From: Vibrio sp. HA2012
GTDB taxonomy: Bacteria; Pseudomonadota; Gammaproteobacteria; Enterobacterales; Vibrionaceae
DNA length: 64,000 nucleotides
Assembly: GCF_002812955.1 (NCBI RefSeq)
Contig: NZ_PFXK01000003.1
Span: forward strand, 186,001 to 250,000
Reading direction: 5' to 3'
This document shows, one piece after another, positions 56,401 through 64,000 of the stretch. The notes beneath the pieces are model-generated. The model made no database searches. It was not told the DNA's origin and saw only the letters and a list, made by a program, of their open reading frames with translations. Positions within the stretch are counted from its first letter, which is position 1. The number at the start of each line of letters is the position of its first letter. The translations under genes and the position numbers were made by a program.

Positions 56401-58965
56401 ATCTTCAATAACAACAATCGCATCATTAACAGTTTTGAAAGCCTCCATATTGGCTTCATTTTCTGCCAGATTTGTCTTCAACGACGCTAATGAACTCTCC
56501 AAAGCAGCAAGATCATCTGCCGTTGTTGCAGTCAGATCCAGCGTTTTGCTGTAAGCGATGATTGCGGCTAACGTTTCAATATTGAGCTTGTCATTATCGA
56601 TGGAGAGCTGTAAAGAATTTTCCAGCGTGGCAAGATCGTCTTTAAAGGACGTCAAATCCTCTTCAGTAACAATGCCCGCGATCAATGCATCCATATCCGG
56701 GACTTCACCCAGAGCGCGAACCACGTTCTCATTGCTGTCATCCAGACTTTCCTGACTTTGTTGCAGATCCACGCTGTTCGTTTCTATCTCGGTTATCTGC
56801 GTTTCTTTTTGTGCCACTTCCGCATCGGTCAGCACCCCACCAATACTACTGGAGTTGTTTAGGTTCACCACATTTCCAGTGATGCTTCCTCTTGCCTGGA
56901 TTCCATAGTTCACTACCGGAAGCTTACCGGTCTGCGTGTTGGTAAATGAACCTCTGTACCCGGCCCGGTGTTTATGGTGAAGACACGATCCGGAAGGTCC
57001 GCTAATAGAGCAGTAGCGCTCATTACGATATTGTTTTGTTACCGTAGTCGTTGTCGTTACAATGATTTTTCCTACATTGTTCGCTTCATCCGCAAGTAGG
57101 TTAATATCACCATCGGAGGCAATCAGTGAGTAAAAATTGTTCAGCGTCTCAACATCAATCGTAATGTCACTGTCCGCCAGAATAAGAGACGGATCAGAAG
57201 GAATATCGATCACCTGTGTTTTTTTCGTTGTTGTGACGGTATCAAAGTCGTTTGAACCACCTCGGGAAATTTTTTGAGTCGAACTGATGGTCTGATTTTT
57301 ATAGACTGGCGCAGACGTTACGTTATCCAGAGTCTTCGCCGTAATGTTAATGGTGCTGTGAGATTGTATTAACCCGTTATTGGTGACGGTATTGATCTTG
57401 TCATGAGCGTCATTGGCGGCAATCGTCATCGCACCGTCGCTGTATATAACTCCCGTTTTTTTATTGGTCAGGCTCTTTTCAATCAACAGGTTAATTTCAT
57501 CATTACTGCGGATCATTTCATGATTGAGCAATGTTTTTGCCCGGACAGTCATGTCATTTTTAGAGTACAATGCGCCTTTATTAACAATATTACCTGCGTT
57601 AATATCGAGATTTTTCCCTACGACAGCGCCATCATTCTCCATAGTTTCAGCAACAACGTCGATATTATCCTCTGCATAAATGACACCATCAATACGGTTA
57701 GTCAGTGTGTCTGAGCTGATATCAAGATCATCATTGGCCTGAATCAGTTTGCGGTTATCAATCTCATCAGCCGTCACAACAACATCATTTTCAGAGTAAA
57801 TCTCATTTTGATTTTTAAGTGTAGCGGTCGTCACTTCGATGTTATCGGCATTGATATGACCATTATTATTGACTTCGGTGTGCGCGTTTATTACGACTTT
57901 TCCATTTGTTTCCGGAGCGGTTAACTTACCTTTATTGTCGACTTTATCGGCGTTTATTTCTAAGGTGTCATCCGCTTCTAATATACTGTCCTCATCAATA
58001 AGAAAATCCGTCTTCGCATCAATATTAATATTTTTAGCAACAACATCTGACGTACTGGTGATTGCCCGACTTTCTGAGGTGACCACAACATTATTAGCAG
58101 CGGACACATCCGCCATGACAATATTGCCATCGGCACTAATCTCTAAGCTGTCTGTTGCATAAACTTCCGGAGGTAAATTCACGCCGACGCCTTTATCATT
58201 ACTGACAAGAGTAATGGTGTTTGCATAGATCCCACCCAATTGGGATGAGTCAATGGCAATTCCCGTATCTATAGTCCCTTTAGGAGTAACAGTTCCATCC
58301 ATCGCAATGTCGTTATCACCGGTAACTACTGCCAGTTTTTTCGCATAGAGTTTGGCATTAAGCTGTAGCGCTTTGGTGTAAAGATTAACCTGATCGATGT
58401 TACTGGTATTGAATCCTTCCCCCTCAATGAGAATATCGCCGCCACTGACATCAAACCCTTTAAGTAGACTTCCATCAAAAAGAAGACTTCCTGTCGTCAA
58501 CGTCGCATTTGGCGTATTAATAAAACCACCACCATTGACACTGATTCCATTCGGGTTGGCAACAATAACATCAGCAGCCTGCCCGGCAACTTCGGTATAG
58601 CCTTTGAGAAGGCTTCGATTTGTGCCCGTCACTTCATTAAGAATAAGCTTCGCCGCATCACCGGTCAGGTTTTTATTGTAGGAGATGTAACCCGCTAACT
58701 GTGTATCTGTCACCACTTTGGAGTTATTGAGAATTAGCCCCTGCTCAGCCACGTTATAATTTTTAAATTTATTATGAGAAAGCCCCTGAGAGGTCGGTTT
58801 GACGATATCTATAATTGGCACCCCATTCGGCGCATTACCTAAGATTGCCTGATTGGCTTTCGCTGCGGAAGTGTCCACTTCGATATCTGCGGCCTCCAAT
58901 GTCAGAGCCGGGATCAGGACAAAAAACAAACTCACCGGAATAAATAGATACGAACGGATACTCAT
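50485..58965 (-). CDS. cdiA: CdiA contact-dependent inhibition exoprotein, endonuclease tip
   Basis: This 2826-residue protein starts with a signal peptide (to about residue 26) and a TPS secretion domain with NPNGI at 137-141. Filamentous haemagglutinin repeats follow. A coiled-coil-rich insert spans about 720-920, and then comes a conserved segment with IESNPIYTNYATFIGSDYMM and RLGDAMYETTLVRD, typical of CdiA. A second FHA-type region, a coiled coil near 1700 and a zincin-like HETAH (2339-2343) precede the toxin. The tip has DDHGGH (2736-2741) and KVNGSGGDWYKLEQIW of the DNA/RNA non-specific endonucleases. There is no VENN motif. The start overlaps the RHS-like gene by 4 bp. Confidence 0.9.
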   Translation of the reverse strand: MSIRSYLFIPVSLFFVLIPALTLEAADIEVDTSAAKANQAILGNAPNGVPIIDIVKPTSQGLSHNKFKNYNVAEQGLILNNSKVVTDTQLAGYISYNKNLTGDAAKLILNEVTGTNRSLLKGYTEVAGQAADVIVANPNGISVNGGGFINTPNATLTTGSLLFDGSLLKGFDVSGGDILIEGEGFNTSNIDQVNLYTKALQLNAKLYAKKLAVVTGDNDIAMDGTVTPKGTIDTGIAIDSSQLGGIYANTITLVSNDKGVGVNLPPEVYATDSLEISADGNIVMADVSAANNVVVTSESRAITSTSDVVAKNINIDAKTDFLIDEDSILEADDTLEINADKVDNKGKLTAPETNGKVVINAHTEVNNNGHINADNIEVTTATLKNQNEIYSENDVVVTADEIDNRKLIQANDDLDISSDTLTNRIDGVIYAEDNIDVVAETMENDGAVVGKNLDINAGNIVNKGALYSKNDMTVRAKTLLNHEMIRSNDEINLLIEKSLTNKKTGVIYSDGAMTIAANDAHDKINTVTNNGLIQSHSTINITAKTLDNVTSAPVYKNQTISSTQKISRGGSNDFDTVTTTKKTQVIDIPSDPSLILADSDITIDVETLNNFYSLIASDGDINLLADEANNVGKIIVTTTTTVTKQYRNERYCSISGPSGSCLHHKHRAGYRGSFTNTQTGKLPVVNYGIQARGSITGNVVNLNNSSSIGGVLTDAEVAQKETQITEIETNSVDLQQSQESLDDSNENVVRALGEVPDMDALIAGIVTEEDLTSFKDDLATLENSLQLSIDNDKLNIETLAAIIAYSKTLDLTATTADDLAALESSLASLKTNLAENEANMEAFKTVNDAIVVIEDVATQKEALLDIDTNVRAIITDNTRILDELVAVGAVDTLVGEYEALSNGLSSEIKTSSDLRASTTKSEITADDGLYQTNSRPSLQPTDDVTYSTNTSSDAFASTLTLPEGKYGLFVVNADSEHPYLIESNPIYTNYATFIGSDYMMSKLDFRPEKTVQRLGDAMYETTLVRDSVMKLSGQRRLGDYATDLEQYKALMDNAIALEESLNLQIGISLTHAQIANLTKDIVWMEERVIDGHSVLVPVVYLATVDEERMKNGSSIQSGEALELAATGEVNNQAGLYAGGDMHIAADSITNQGGELSAGGDMALEATTGIDNVSGQLASEGDMTLSADTINLETAQTQKQYHYAQGSQSITATGRQSQVKANGNVTLTAQDGITLKGAQIAAGQDALLVAANGDIQVDTVQAQEEYAFNLNNGYNRGKRVVNTGSEVSAQNISVKGNELAVTSSTLNADEVISLEGAGQVSILAANDSDYRDTQITSSSGFMGSKTKRNMSYKETVVGSELNAKNITLNSKDEGVTLEAAKLKAQENIVVAAKKDIEVIAKQYREGELHYTQKSSWGGLSQSASMDRKEALSLREASLETEALNVILKSGNDIKVISSNIDAASDVQLQASNDVLISAAQEFSQQEKWSKSSSFNPLNALASISTFGLINTGPVYEMGSHLRQGTNTKAKSSLVQSGGNIDIDAGRAKVVGSKLQADGNITAKTDVGSIEVLAAQEESNTYAEDKKIEISLGSVIDTLKNAIPQDTSDTKGKLTLAKATYDQEGISAQGIQNKSASVTSHGNIDFASTENITIQGSHVQSDNGDITLTAEQNVNITEATNTQSSETRETHASAEISATVQNEYAEAAKAYLQVIEATKQLQNTKKEYKKYKSDLDELEANLATLKQEYADNVPGIDKDDLDEMQELIDDIKGDEKYYLAAIAAATVNLTSKTTLAVQQSATAASSSGTYGFSVGLALDVEGSKTHTNTTQTESVGSTVSANNIKIATNTAMSSQTTIQGSDVQAQNALSIETGELNVLASSDTSSQTTAEKNMNGSVSMSVYGAAAGPQVDLGYGENNAQSSSLTHTNSTLNAATIRTETTGDTNIKGGNVDASDLLSMVVGGDLNIESQKDSYDRSSKGMNVSAGFGFGNDPDYTSGNKAEQRALNNTVGIRKGNGDIASINGGYGASVGRIRQKETVLSSVTGGEVDIEVAKNTHLKGALLAAGEQQADGHFADNGNLYLNTDTLTYTNTSNSLYSSDNSFNVSTSVGFSEGNDEQGNPETKASLGTVNASFSMGKTNEKSKTLATLGQGNIEVTDKEHSDDPERLNRDTDKVEKGLYAVSQHAGAEMALDTRILTEEGRKEIAEDVERTERLGQAISDVATKDSIVLSDTLDHIGDVQKDLDVQKSLALENGGKSVDILENKQNYSVEEYDQALDQYAKAYASVYGVTIESAKAVATEKFRGMTYSNSEDGKATNSRVSIDYNNNGGVKDVAETMGHETAHVRIDQGQTRYREGALAEEYADTFGEYSADGMEFSAGTYANVQLNKPKAPTVNLIDDDRNRLVKNTNELINDVDRANNGDGVVNPLTAQVKQDYQSLVEGNPNLKDKLEREKKIALSLYNMDIDDIPDALDNTYPPLTDDAKDRILSSLTKAKEYDEENTLERVYENLITDGVAADTANDLKEVPAVGTALAVINGIKDGSVVTMVVEEVVARKLEKVLGPVGDKVVEYGGKYYAKIKGRLVEVKQAISQIEVKVEPGTLGSTGGNIRIGLKKEVSKITDKNNSSNEGIYNSDEIKKYFENKYGVENVARVSVDKETGRTIIETTQGQKGGWNKFLNEVEPNTDYKFNDSVYKTDELGRVNSVSTDLKKLTNDRNTHQQRKAGATGGIKDGLEDDHGGHLIASMFNGLGEQINYVPMNKKVNGSGGDWYKLEQIWKAELKKGSDVKVNIKPVYSGDSKRPDSIEVRYIINDGDEIIKKVDNIKG
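52348..53325 (-). repeat. Roughly 975-bp duplicated cdiA filament block, native copy
   Basis: Counterpart of 48866-49843 in the intact cdiA. Recombination between the two copies would delete the native toxin tip and immunity gene and place the module-3 tip on the full-length filament. Confidence 0.85.
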
Positions 58966-59963
58966 AAGTGACCTTCTATGCGTTTATTTTGCTTGTTTTT
59001 ACAAAAAGTAAGGATGTCCTCGACCTCATGATGACAATTATGTTTAATGGCATCGAATAATCGGACATGGCGGGGCTCTATTTTTTCTTTTACGCAAGAG
59101 GCAAATTCTTGCTTGTTGTAATCGGTAGGAACAGAAACCGAAGTGCAGCGTGAAGGGGTAAAATAGTTAGAGTTATCTAACATATATCCTTTACCATTAA
59201 AGTAATGCAGATATTCGGTAGCGTACAATCCACCACACTTACCTTTCACGCAAAGATAAGAATGGTAGTAGGTATCTAATGTGTCTGCACACCGATAAAC
59301 TTCATCATTTTTGAGCTGATTCAGTGCTTTCAGATTTTGGATCACATCATCATTTTTTATTCGGGTGAGCCATTTCCCCGTTGAAGGGTTATAGACTCCC
59401 TCCAGAAACAACAGTAATCCGGAAACTGGTTCTTCAAGCCCACCAGCATAGGAGAAATCTACAGTAAGATTGTTGTTACTTTCTCTAACCCGGCTACCAT
59501 TACTGTCGTAATCAATTACCTTGACAAGGTTTTGCTGTTCGTCAACTACCACTCTCAGGCTTTTCATTTCGTTGTAGATGAACAAATAGGTGCTTCCCTG
59601 AGTCGTCATACCATAAGGGAGATCGTCGAGCTCGTTGTGGTATAAATATTCTCTTACTACGTTGTCATTTTTATCGGTCACAAGATGGAGTCGGTTTTCA
59701 CCCTGCCAGGAATATTTTTCAATGATCTGACCATTCAGACATTTTGTTTTTCTTCGGTTAAATTCATCAAATTCAAACGATACATTGCCAAATTGGGTTT
59801 TTATATTCTGTACATCATTAAATGATGTGAAATGATATATAGAAGAATTAATCCCGCTTTGAATATACAATGTCATTCTGTCTTGATTAAAGTACCAAAC
59901 TGACCAGACAGTCAGAAACACAAAAACAGTCAAAGCCCAGCGTTTTATTATTTTCAGCTTCAT
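58962..59963 (-). CDS. Small membrane-anchored RHS/YD-repeat protein in the cdi operon
   Basis: This 333-residue protein has an N-terminal hydrophobic helix (about residues 9-24) that looks like an uncleaved anchor. YD-type repeats follow: FEFDEFNRRKTKCLNGQIIE, YSWQGENRLHLVTDKNDNVV, VKVIDYDSNGSRV. Then comes an RHS-core-like end: VDFSYAGGLEEPVSGLLLF, EGVYNPSTGKWLTRI. The final 130 residues carry eight Cys and no known toxin motif. RHS proteins are usually over 1000 residues. The gene lies 3 bp after cdiB and overlaps cdiA by 4 bp (ATGA), so it is co-translated. Its function is unknown; an assembly or export accessory is inferred. Confidence 0.72.
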   Translation of the reverse strand: MKLKIIKRWALTVFVFLTVWSVWYFNQDRMTLYIQSGINSSIYHFTSFNDVQNIKTQFGNVSFEFDEFNRRKTKCLNGQIIEKYSWQGENRLHLVTDKNDNVVREYLYHNELDDLPYGMTTQGSTYLFIYNEMKSLRVVVDEQQNLVKVIDYDSNGSRVRESNNNLTVDFSYAGGLEEPVSGLLLFLEGVYNPSTGKWLTRIKNDDVIQNLKALNQLKNDEVYRCADTLDTYYHSYLCVKGKCGGLYATEYLHYFNGKGYMLDNSNYFTPSRCTSVSVPTDYNKQEFASCVKEKIEPRHVRLFDAIKHNCHHEVEDILTFCKNKQNKRIEGHL

Positions 59964-59966
59964 CTT

Positions 59967-61598
59967 TTAAAAACTATAGCTAATTGAAATTCCAAAAAAG
60001 TTTCCAGTTTCAGTCACATCTTTATGGTGAAGAGGAATGGCATAATAGAGCTGAGCATTCACATCTTTATAAGCGTATTTAGCGCCAATGGCACTTCCTA
60101 CAAGATTTCCGCCCTTCACATCCTCTTCACTTTTAATATGCCCGTGATCAAAAGCGACGAAATAGGTTTGTTCAACCTGATCAAAGAGTTTGGTTTCAAG
60201 GGTCTTAGAAATCTCATGCCGTGCGTAATACCCCGTATTTCCCACCAGTCCTTCTTTTTTATAGCCACGCACACTGTATGGGCCTCCAATACTGATTTGA
60301 TCGGTACTGAAAAGTGCGTTTTGAGCTTTTTGATAGTGGGAATTGAGTGAGTATTTAAGCCCCAGAAATGCTTTCATTAAAGAAAGATCAACCGTATAAA
60401 ATGAAGCCTGAGCATCCAGTTCGGTGGGATTGTGGTCGTTGAACCAGTAAGTTCCTTTGGAATAAGTAAAGGCTGTGAATGTATAAAATCCCGGAATTTG
60501 ATAGAGGTAATCGACACTACCTCCAGCCTTAGAAAGGTTATAACTGGATGTTTCAATCAGGGAATCACTGATATAGTTTTCCGCCTGATAATGCTTCACA
60601 AAACTTCCAATATTAACCCTGTGGTTTTTATTGTGAAAAACTTCATAACCCAAATTTAGAGTATAGGTTTGGGTTTCACCATTAGAAACATAGTCAGTAA
60701 TCCCGGCTGGAATTAACTGTTTATAACTGGTTTTTCTGTACTTTAAGCCAAGAGTAAAGCGGTTTCCGACAGGAAGACTGTATTGAATACCGCTACCCCT
60801 GGTATTCTCAGCACTGTAATTGTTTTCCGTACTATTCAGGCTGACACTTAGACGGTCATTTAAGCCAAGAGGATTATCCAGATTAAGGCTCAAACTGCCC
60901 TGTCCTTTCCCTGTGTTTTTTTCTCCATAATTATCCAGAGCCACCATCCCGTTAATACGACGGGTTGGATTATTCTCTATTTGAATATTCGTCGCTCCAA
61001 CCTTTTCTCCTGGGAGCAATTTCATACTAGCATGGTTAGAAGGTAGACTATTAATAGTCTCAATACTGCGTTCTAAATCTCTTAAGTTCAGATAATCGCC
61101 ACACTGCCCTAAAAAGGCATTCTTAATATAAGATTCATCCGGTAAGATTTCGCTGACTCGCCCTTCTACAGCCTGAATCTCAACGATACCGTTTTTAAGA
61201 GTCTGAGGTTTAAGGTAGACCTTTGAAGTCACATACCCTTTATCTACATACAAAGCTGAAAGAGATTTAACAAGATTATTCAGTTCGGTGATAGTGCGAC
61301 AGCTATTTACAAACGGAGTAAACTGCGCAGATTTCTCTTGTCGGGAAAGAAGGGTTAACGTTTCTTCTTTAATTTCTTTGATAAAGATACAACGTTCGCC
61401 TTCCTTTGTATCCGTATCCAGTAAAGACGGCGTTTCCACATCAAAATATAAAATATCCTGTTGTTGATTTTTCTCCAGCCGTTCAAAAATTTCTTTTTGA
61501 TTTTCTAACTGTTCCGGAGACACCGCCGCATAAACAGTCCACGAACTGACCATCAGTCCGACAGGCAAACCGAACCACTGAAAAGCCCATTTTATCAT
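59967..61598 (-). CDS. cdiB: CdiB two-partner secretion outer-membrane transporter
   Basis: This 543-residue protein has a signal peptide (to about residue 25). A POTRA region follows, with RCIFIKEIKEETLTLL, NLVKSLSALYVDKGYVTSKV and GIVEIQAVEGRVSEI. The C-terminal beta-barrel carries the lid-loop motif SVRGYKKEG (about residue 444) and the final Phe of outer-membrane proteins (SISYSF). This is the ShlB/FhaC/CdiB family that exports CdiA. It is the first gene of the cdi operon; the region upstream to 62060 probably holds its promoter. Length matches the family. Confidence 0.9.
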   Translation of the reverse strand: MIKWAFQWFGLPVGLMVSSWTVYAAVSPEQLENQKEIFERLEKNQQQDILYFDVETPSLLDTDTKEGERCIFIKEIKEETLTLLSRQEKSAQFTPFVNSCRTITELNNLVKSLSALYVDKGYVTSKVYLKPQTLKNGIVEIQAVEGRVSEILPDESYIKNAFLGQCGDYLNLRDLERSIETINSLPSNHASMKLLPGEKVGATNIQIENNPTRRINGMVALDNYGEKNTGKGQGSLSLNLDNPLGLNDRLSVSLNSTENNYSAENTRGSGIQYSLPVGNRFTLGLKYRKTSYKQLIPAGITDYVSNGETQTYTLNLGYEVFHNKNHRVNIGSFVKHYQAENYISDSLIETSSYNLSKAGGSVDYLYQIPGFYTFTAFTYSKGTYWFNDHNPTELDAQASFYTVDLSLMKAFLGLKYSLNSHYQKAQNALFSTDQISIGGPYSVRGYKKEGLVGNTGYYARHEISKTLETKLFDQVEQTYFVAFDHGHIKSEEDVKGGNLVGSAIGAKYAYKDVNAQLYYAIPLHHKDVTETGNFFGISISYSF

Positions 61599-62060
61599 TG
61601 ATATTATAACCTAGCACATACAATCACTGCCTCAGTCTTGACGCTGAGTACACGAGTTGTTATTTGTCAATGTGCATATGTTACAAAATACATATTTCGT
61701 ATGCAAGTATTACAATTGAGACATTTCAAGCATATTTACATTAATTTACAGTACATGCATACCAATAAAATCAAATCATTAGCACAGTCCGAACAAAAAA
61801 CATCCTATAGGCAATAAATTGTATAGTGGTAACTAAATTTATGAGAATATGACCTGTCGAATCAATGAGATCAATTCCTACTTCGATTTTATGCATCTAC
61901 TCAGGGAGCTACCACTGTGTTCACTAAATGATAATTTAACCAACGTCTTCCGTGGAATGTGGAAATCAGCTAGGCTGAATAAGGCCTTACTAGATTAAAT
62001 GCGCATTTACTTTTCCACTATTTTTGCTAATGTGGAAAAAATGAATATGGAGATGAATCG
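61599..62060. other. Divergent region between cdiB and the C_GCAxxG_C_C gene
   Basis: This 462-bp AT-rich stretch contains no credible gene. On the minus strand a TTGACA lies about 60 bp before cdiB, and a TATAAT just before its start is too close to serve as its -10. TTTTCCAC (62011-62018) and GTGGAAAA (62032-62039) form an inverted repeat 21 bp before the plus-strand gene, a possible operator. Confidence 0.45.
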
Positions 62061-62405
62061 ATGAAATCTCGACAAGCCGCAGACTACTTTCATGGTAAAG
62101 AGGGATATAACTGCGCACAATCTGTGCTGAAAACCTTCCAGCAGGAACGAAATATTTCAGAGATGACCATTTATCAGGCGAGTGCATTAGGCGGAGGCAG
62201 GGCTGAAGGTGGGATTTGCGGGGCTATCTATTCGGCATTACTGGTTTCTGGTGATGAGAAAAAAGCAGAAGAGCTGTTGCAGCAATTTCATCAAAAAACC
62301 GGTTCTGTCTACTGTACCGATATCCGTGAGAGCGAAGCCGGTTGCCGGGAGTTTGTCAAGATGGCAGCCTCACTGGCAGCAGAACAGATGACAGAAGAAA
62401 AATAA
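62061..62405 (+). CDS. C_GCAxxG_C_C family redox protein (copy 2)
   Basis: This 114-residue protein shows the family's cysteine pattern: YNCAQSVLKTF, GGGRAEGGICGAIYSALL, VYCTDIRE and AGCREFV. It is shorter than the copy at 32219-32653 and only distantly similar to it. A GGAG site lies 8 nt upstream. The family is thought to be redox-active, but its reaction is not known. It stands alone, with an inverted repeat in its promoter region and a shared hairpin before the convergent gene. Confidence 0.82.
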   Translation: MKSRQAADYFHGKEGYNCAQSVLKTFQQERNISEMTIYQASALGGGRAEGGICGAIYSALLVSGDEKKAEELLQQFHQKTGSVYCTDIRESEAGCREFVKMAASLAAEQMTEEK

Positions 62406-62406
62406 A

Positions 62407-62432
62407 ACGCAGGTAAATTGTAATACCTGCGT
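62407..62432. terminator. Hairpin between convergent genes
   Basis: ACGCAGGTA (62407-62415) and TACCTGCGT (62424-62432) form a 9-bp stem with an 8-nt loop. Flanking A and T content is moderate, so it may serve both converging genes. Confidence 0.65.
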
Positions 62433-62459
62433 ATTAATCGCGGACTTTGCCGGGATACT

Positions 62460-63464
62460 CTACAGTAATAACGAATCCCGCATCATTTCAATATGCCCGG
62501 CAACCTCATCCGCATCTTTACCAAAATAGCCTATATGGAACATCGCATCGCCTTCCTGAACCAGAGGAATATTCTGCTTACCAATAATGATCCCGGAACG
62601 GGTCGATACCACATGCTGGATTAACTCGCCCAATGGTGAATTAATCTCCGCCAGAACCTGACCTTTTTCTACCTGTTCCCCCAGCTTCACGAATTCATTC
62701 ACAAACCCGCTGCCCGGGGCTCGTATCCACTCACTTTTGTTGGCAACAAAAGGATCAATACGCCTTCTTCTTCTGCTTCTTCTCATAAGTCCCAAATGCA
62801 TAAGTACATTAATTACACCCCGGTATCCGGCCTGAATGGAAAGCTCGTCATGCCTGAGTGCTTCCCCGGCTTCATAGATCAGCACCGGTATTTTATGTTC
62901 GATCGCTTCGCCCCGAAGGGAGCCGTCACGTAAAGACGCATTCAGCAAAACCGGAACTTCAAACGCCTTAGCCAGTTCCAGGGTCTGTTCATCTTCCAGA
63001 TTGGCTCTGATCTGAGGAAAGTTAGAGCGATGAATCGCTCCGGTATGCATGTCGATACCGACATCACACTGGTTAACAATATTCGTCATAAAGGTATGAG
63101 CCAGCCTTGCAGCCAGAGAGCCTTTTGCCGAACCGGGAAAACTGCGGTTCAAATCCCGGCGATCCGGCAGGTAGCGGCTTTGGTTGAGAACACCATACAC
63201 ATTAACCATTGGCACCAGAATAATAGTGCCTCTGATAATAGACAGATTGGCTTTGATCAGACGCTGAATAACCTCAATACCATTCAGTTCATCACCATGG
63301 ATGGCCGCACTGACAAAGACTGTCGGACCTTTACGTTTTGCTTTTTGCACATACACCGGAATAGAAACATCCGTATTGGTGTACAGACTGGCTACCGGAA
63401 TATCCAATTGGCATTTTTCTCCCGGCAGAATGCGCCGGTCAGCAATGATCAGACCACCTGGCAT
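62460..63464 (-). CDS. Succinylglutamate desuccinylase/aspartoacylase-family protein
   Basis: This 334-residue protein is an M14-like zinc hydrolase. Zinc ligands lie in AAIHGDELNGIEVIQ (His and Glu), with a later CDVGIDMHTGAIHRSNFPQ that holds the third His. The middle also has DRRDLNRSFPGS. Such genes are commonly coupled to rimK in vibrios and other gammaproteobacteria and may act on glutamate-type tails or N-acyl amino acids. The start overlaps the rimK stop by one base (TGATG). The true substrate is not established. Confidence 0.82.
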   Translation of the reverse strand: MPGGLIIADRRILPGEKCQLDIPVASLYTNTDVSIPVYVQKAKRKGPTVFVSAAIHGDELNGIEVIQRLIKANLSIIRGTIILVPMVNVYGVLNQSRYLPDRRDLNRSFPGSAKGSLAARLAHTFMTNIVNQCDVGIDMHTGAIHRSNFPQIRANLEDEQTLELAKAFEVPVLLNASLRDGSLRGEAIEHKIPVLIYEAGEALRHDELSIQAGYRGVINVLMHLGLMRRSRRRRRIDPFVANKSEWIRAPGSGFVNEFVKLGEQVEKGQVLAEINSPLGELIQHVVSTRSGIIIGKQNIPLVQEGDAMFHIGYFGKDADEVAGHIEMMRDSLLL

Positions 63465-64000
63465 CAGCCTTGTCCCCAGCCCCGGCCTGAATATGGCTTG
63501 GCATTTTTTTCAATGAATTCATAAATAGTTCCGGCAACATCTTTACCTGTCGCTTTTTCAATCCCTTCCAGACCCGGAGATGAATTGACTTCCATCACAA
63601 CGGGTCCCCGGTGTGACTGCAGAATATCGACACCACACAAGTTCAGCCCCATTGCTTTTGCTGCATTCACTGCCGTCATGCGTTCTTCCTTGCTTAGCCG
63701 GACCACTTTTGCGGCTCCGCCACGATGTAAATTAGAACGAAATTCGCCTTCTTCAGCCTGTCGCTTCATGGATGCAATAACTTTATTACCTACCACAAAG
63801 CAACGGATATCCGCACCATTTGCTTCCTGAATAAATTCCTGCACCAGAATATTAGCTTTTAATCCCATAAAGGCTTCAATAACACTTTCTGCTGCCTTGG
63901 TCGTTTCCGCCAGAACCACACCTATCCCTTGCGTTCCTTCAAGTAATTTAATCACCAAAGGAGCACCACCAACATTATTGATCAGATCTTTAACATTATC
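63464..64000 (-). CDS. rimK: RimK-type ATP-grasp ligase (5' end outside the window)
   Basis: Only the C-terminal 178 codons are visible; the frame stays open to the right edge. They show the ATP-grasp core of Rim[49 protein letters not shown] and the metal-binding [14 protein letters not shown]. RimK adds glutamate residues to the end of ribosomal protein S6 and can make poly-glutamate. Translational coupling with the desuccinylase-like gene suggests that they work together. The missing N-terminus leaves the paralogue slightly uncertain. Confidence 0.88.
   Translation of the reverse strand, partial: DNVKDLINNVGGAPLVIKLLEGTQGIGVVLAETTKAAESVIEAFMGLKANILVQEFIQEANGADIRCFVVGNKVIASMKRQAEEGEFRSNLHRGGAAKVVRLSKEERMTAVNAAKAMGLNLCGVDILQSHRGPVVMEVNSSPGLEGIEKATGKDVAGTIYEFIEKNAKPYSGRGWGQG

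Noticed and set aside
50485..58965. CRISPR array, suspected from the many similar short units
   Set aside because: The repeats are imperfect protein-level FHA repeats within one long open frame. No exact direct repeats with regular unique spacers occur.

Overview
The window reads as a mid-GC gammaproteobacterial chromosome, most likely Vibrionaceae. This is inferred from gene content and sequence style (MacB/TolC-type efflux, FTR1/P19 iron operon, MltR, RimK with its desuccinylase partner, a cdiB-cdiA locus). No rRNA or tRNA was seen, so the genus is an inference.

1-11.7 kb: the tail of a MacB-type permease and its TolC-like partner, then a lone secreted alpha/beta hydrolase. A nine-gene minus-strand ferrous/ferric iron operon follows: FTR1 permease, P19, a DUF2318 Fe-S membrane protein, two FtsX/MacB-type permeases, a LolD-type ATPase, a TlpA-like thioredoxin, a PCu(A)C-like protein and an NqrC-like FMN-binding lipoprotein. 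It has a Fur-like box upstream. 12-18.6 kb: housekeeping-type genes (MCP, DEAD-box helicase, U32 peptidase, AzlCD).

18.6-25.3 kb: a complete D-allose system. alsBACEK and an RpiR-type regulator lie on the minus strand, and rpiB is divergent. 25.6-32.7 kb: MltR, a 32-residue membrane peptide, LysE and MFS exporters, a mannitol-type PTS IIC lacking IIB/IIA, and an AKR-SDR-SemiSWEET-C_GCAxxG_C_C cluster. A short cdiA-derived fragment is stranded at 29.6 kb. 33-41.2 kb: a full galactitol pathway. GatABC imports and phosphorylates galactitol, GatD oxidises it to tagatose-6-P, a PfkB-type kinase makes tagatose-1,6-bisphosphate, and GatY/GatZ cleave it. GatR-like operators lie in the control regions. 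An extra GatB with a LysR regulator, and an 18-C homopolymer, sit at the end.

42.3-61.6 kb: a contact-dependent inhibition island read on the minus strand. The order is cdiB, a short membrane-anchored RHS/YD-repeat protein, a 2826-residue cdiA with a C-terminal DNA/RNA non-specific endonuclease, and a YezG-like immunity gene. Beyond it lie three displaced cdiA-C-terminal toxin/immunity modules, joined by near-identical DNA blocks and bordered by a short repeat and by remnants of transposases and an XRE gene. This looks like a reservoir of exchangeable toxin tips. The RHS-like protein inside the cdi operon, translationally overlapped with cdiA, is the most unusual item. 62-64 kb: a second C_GCAxxG_C_C protein, and an aspartoacylase-like gene coupled to rimK, which runs off the right edge.
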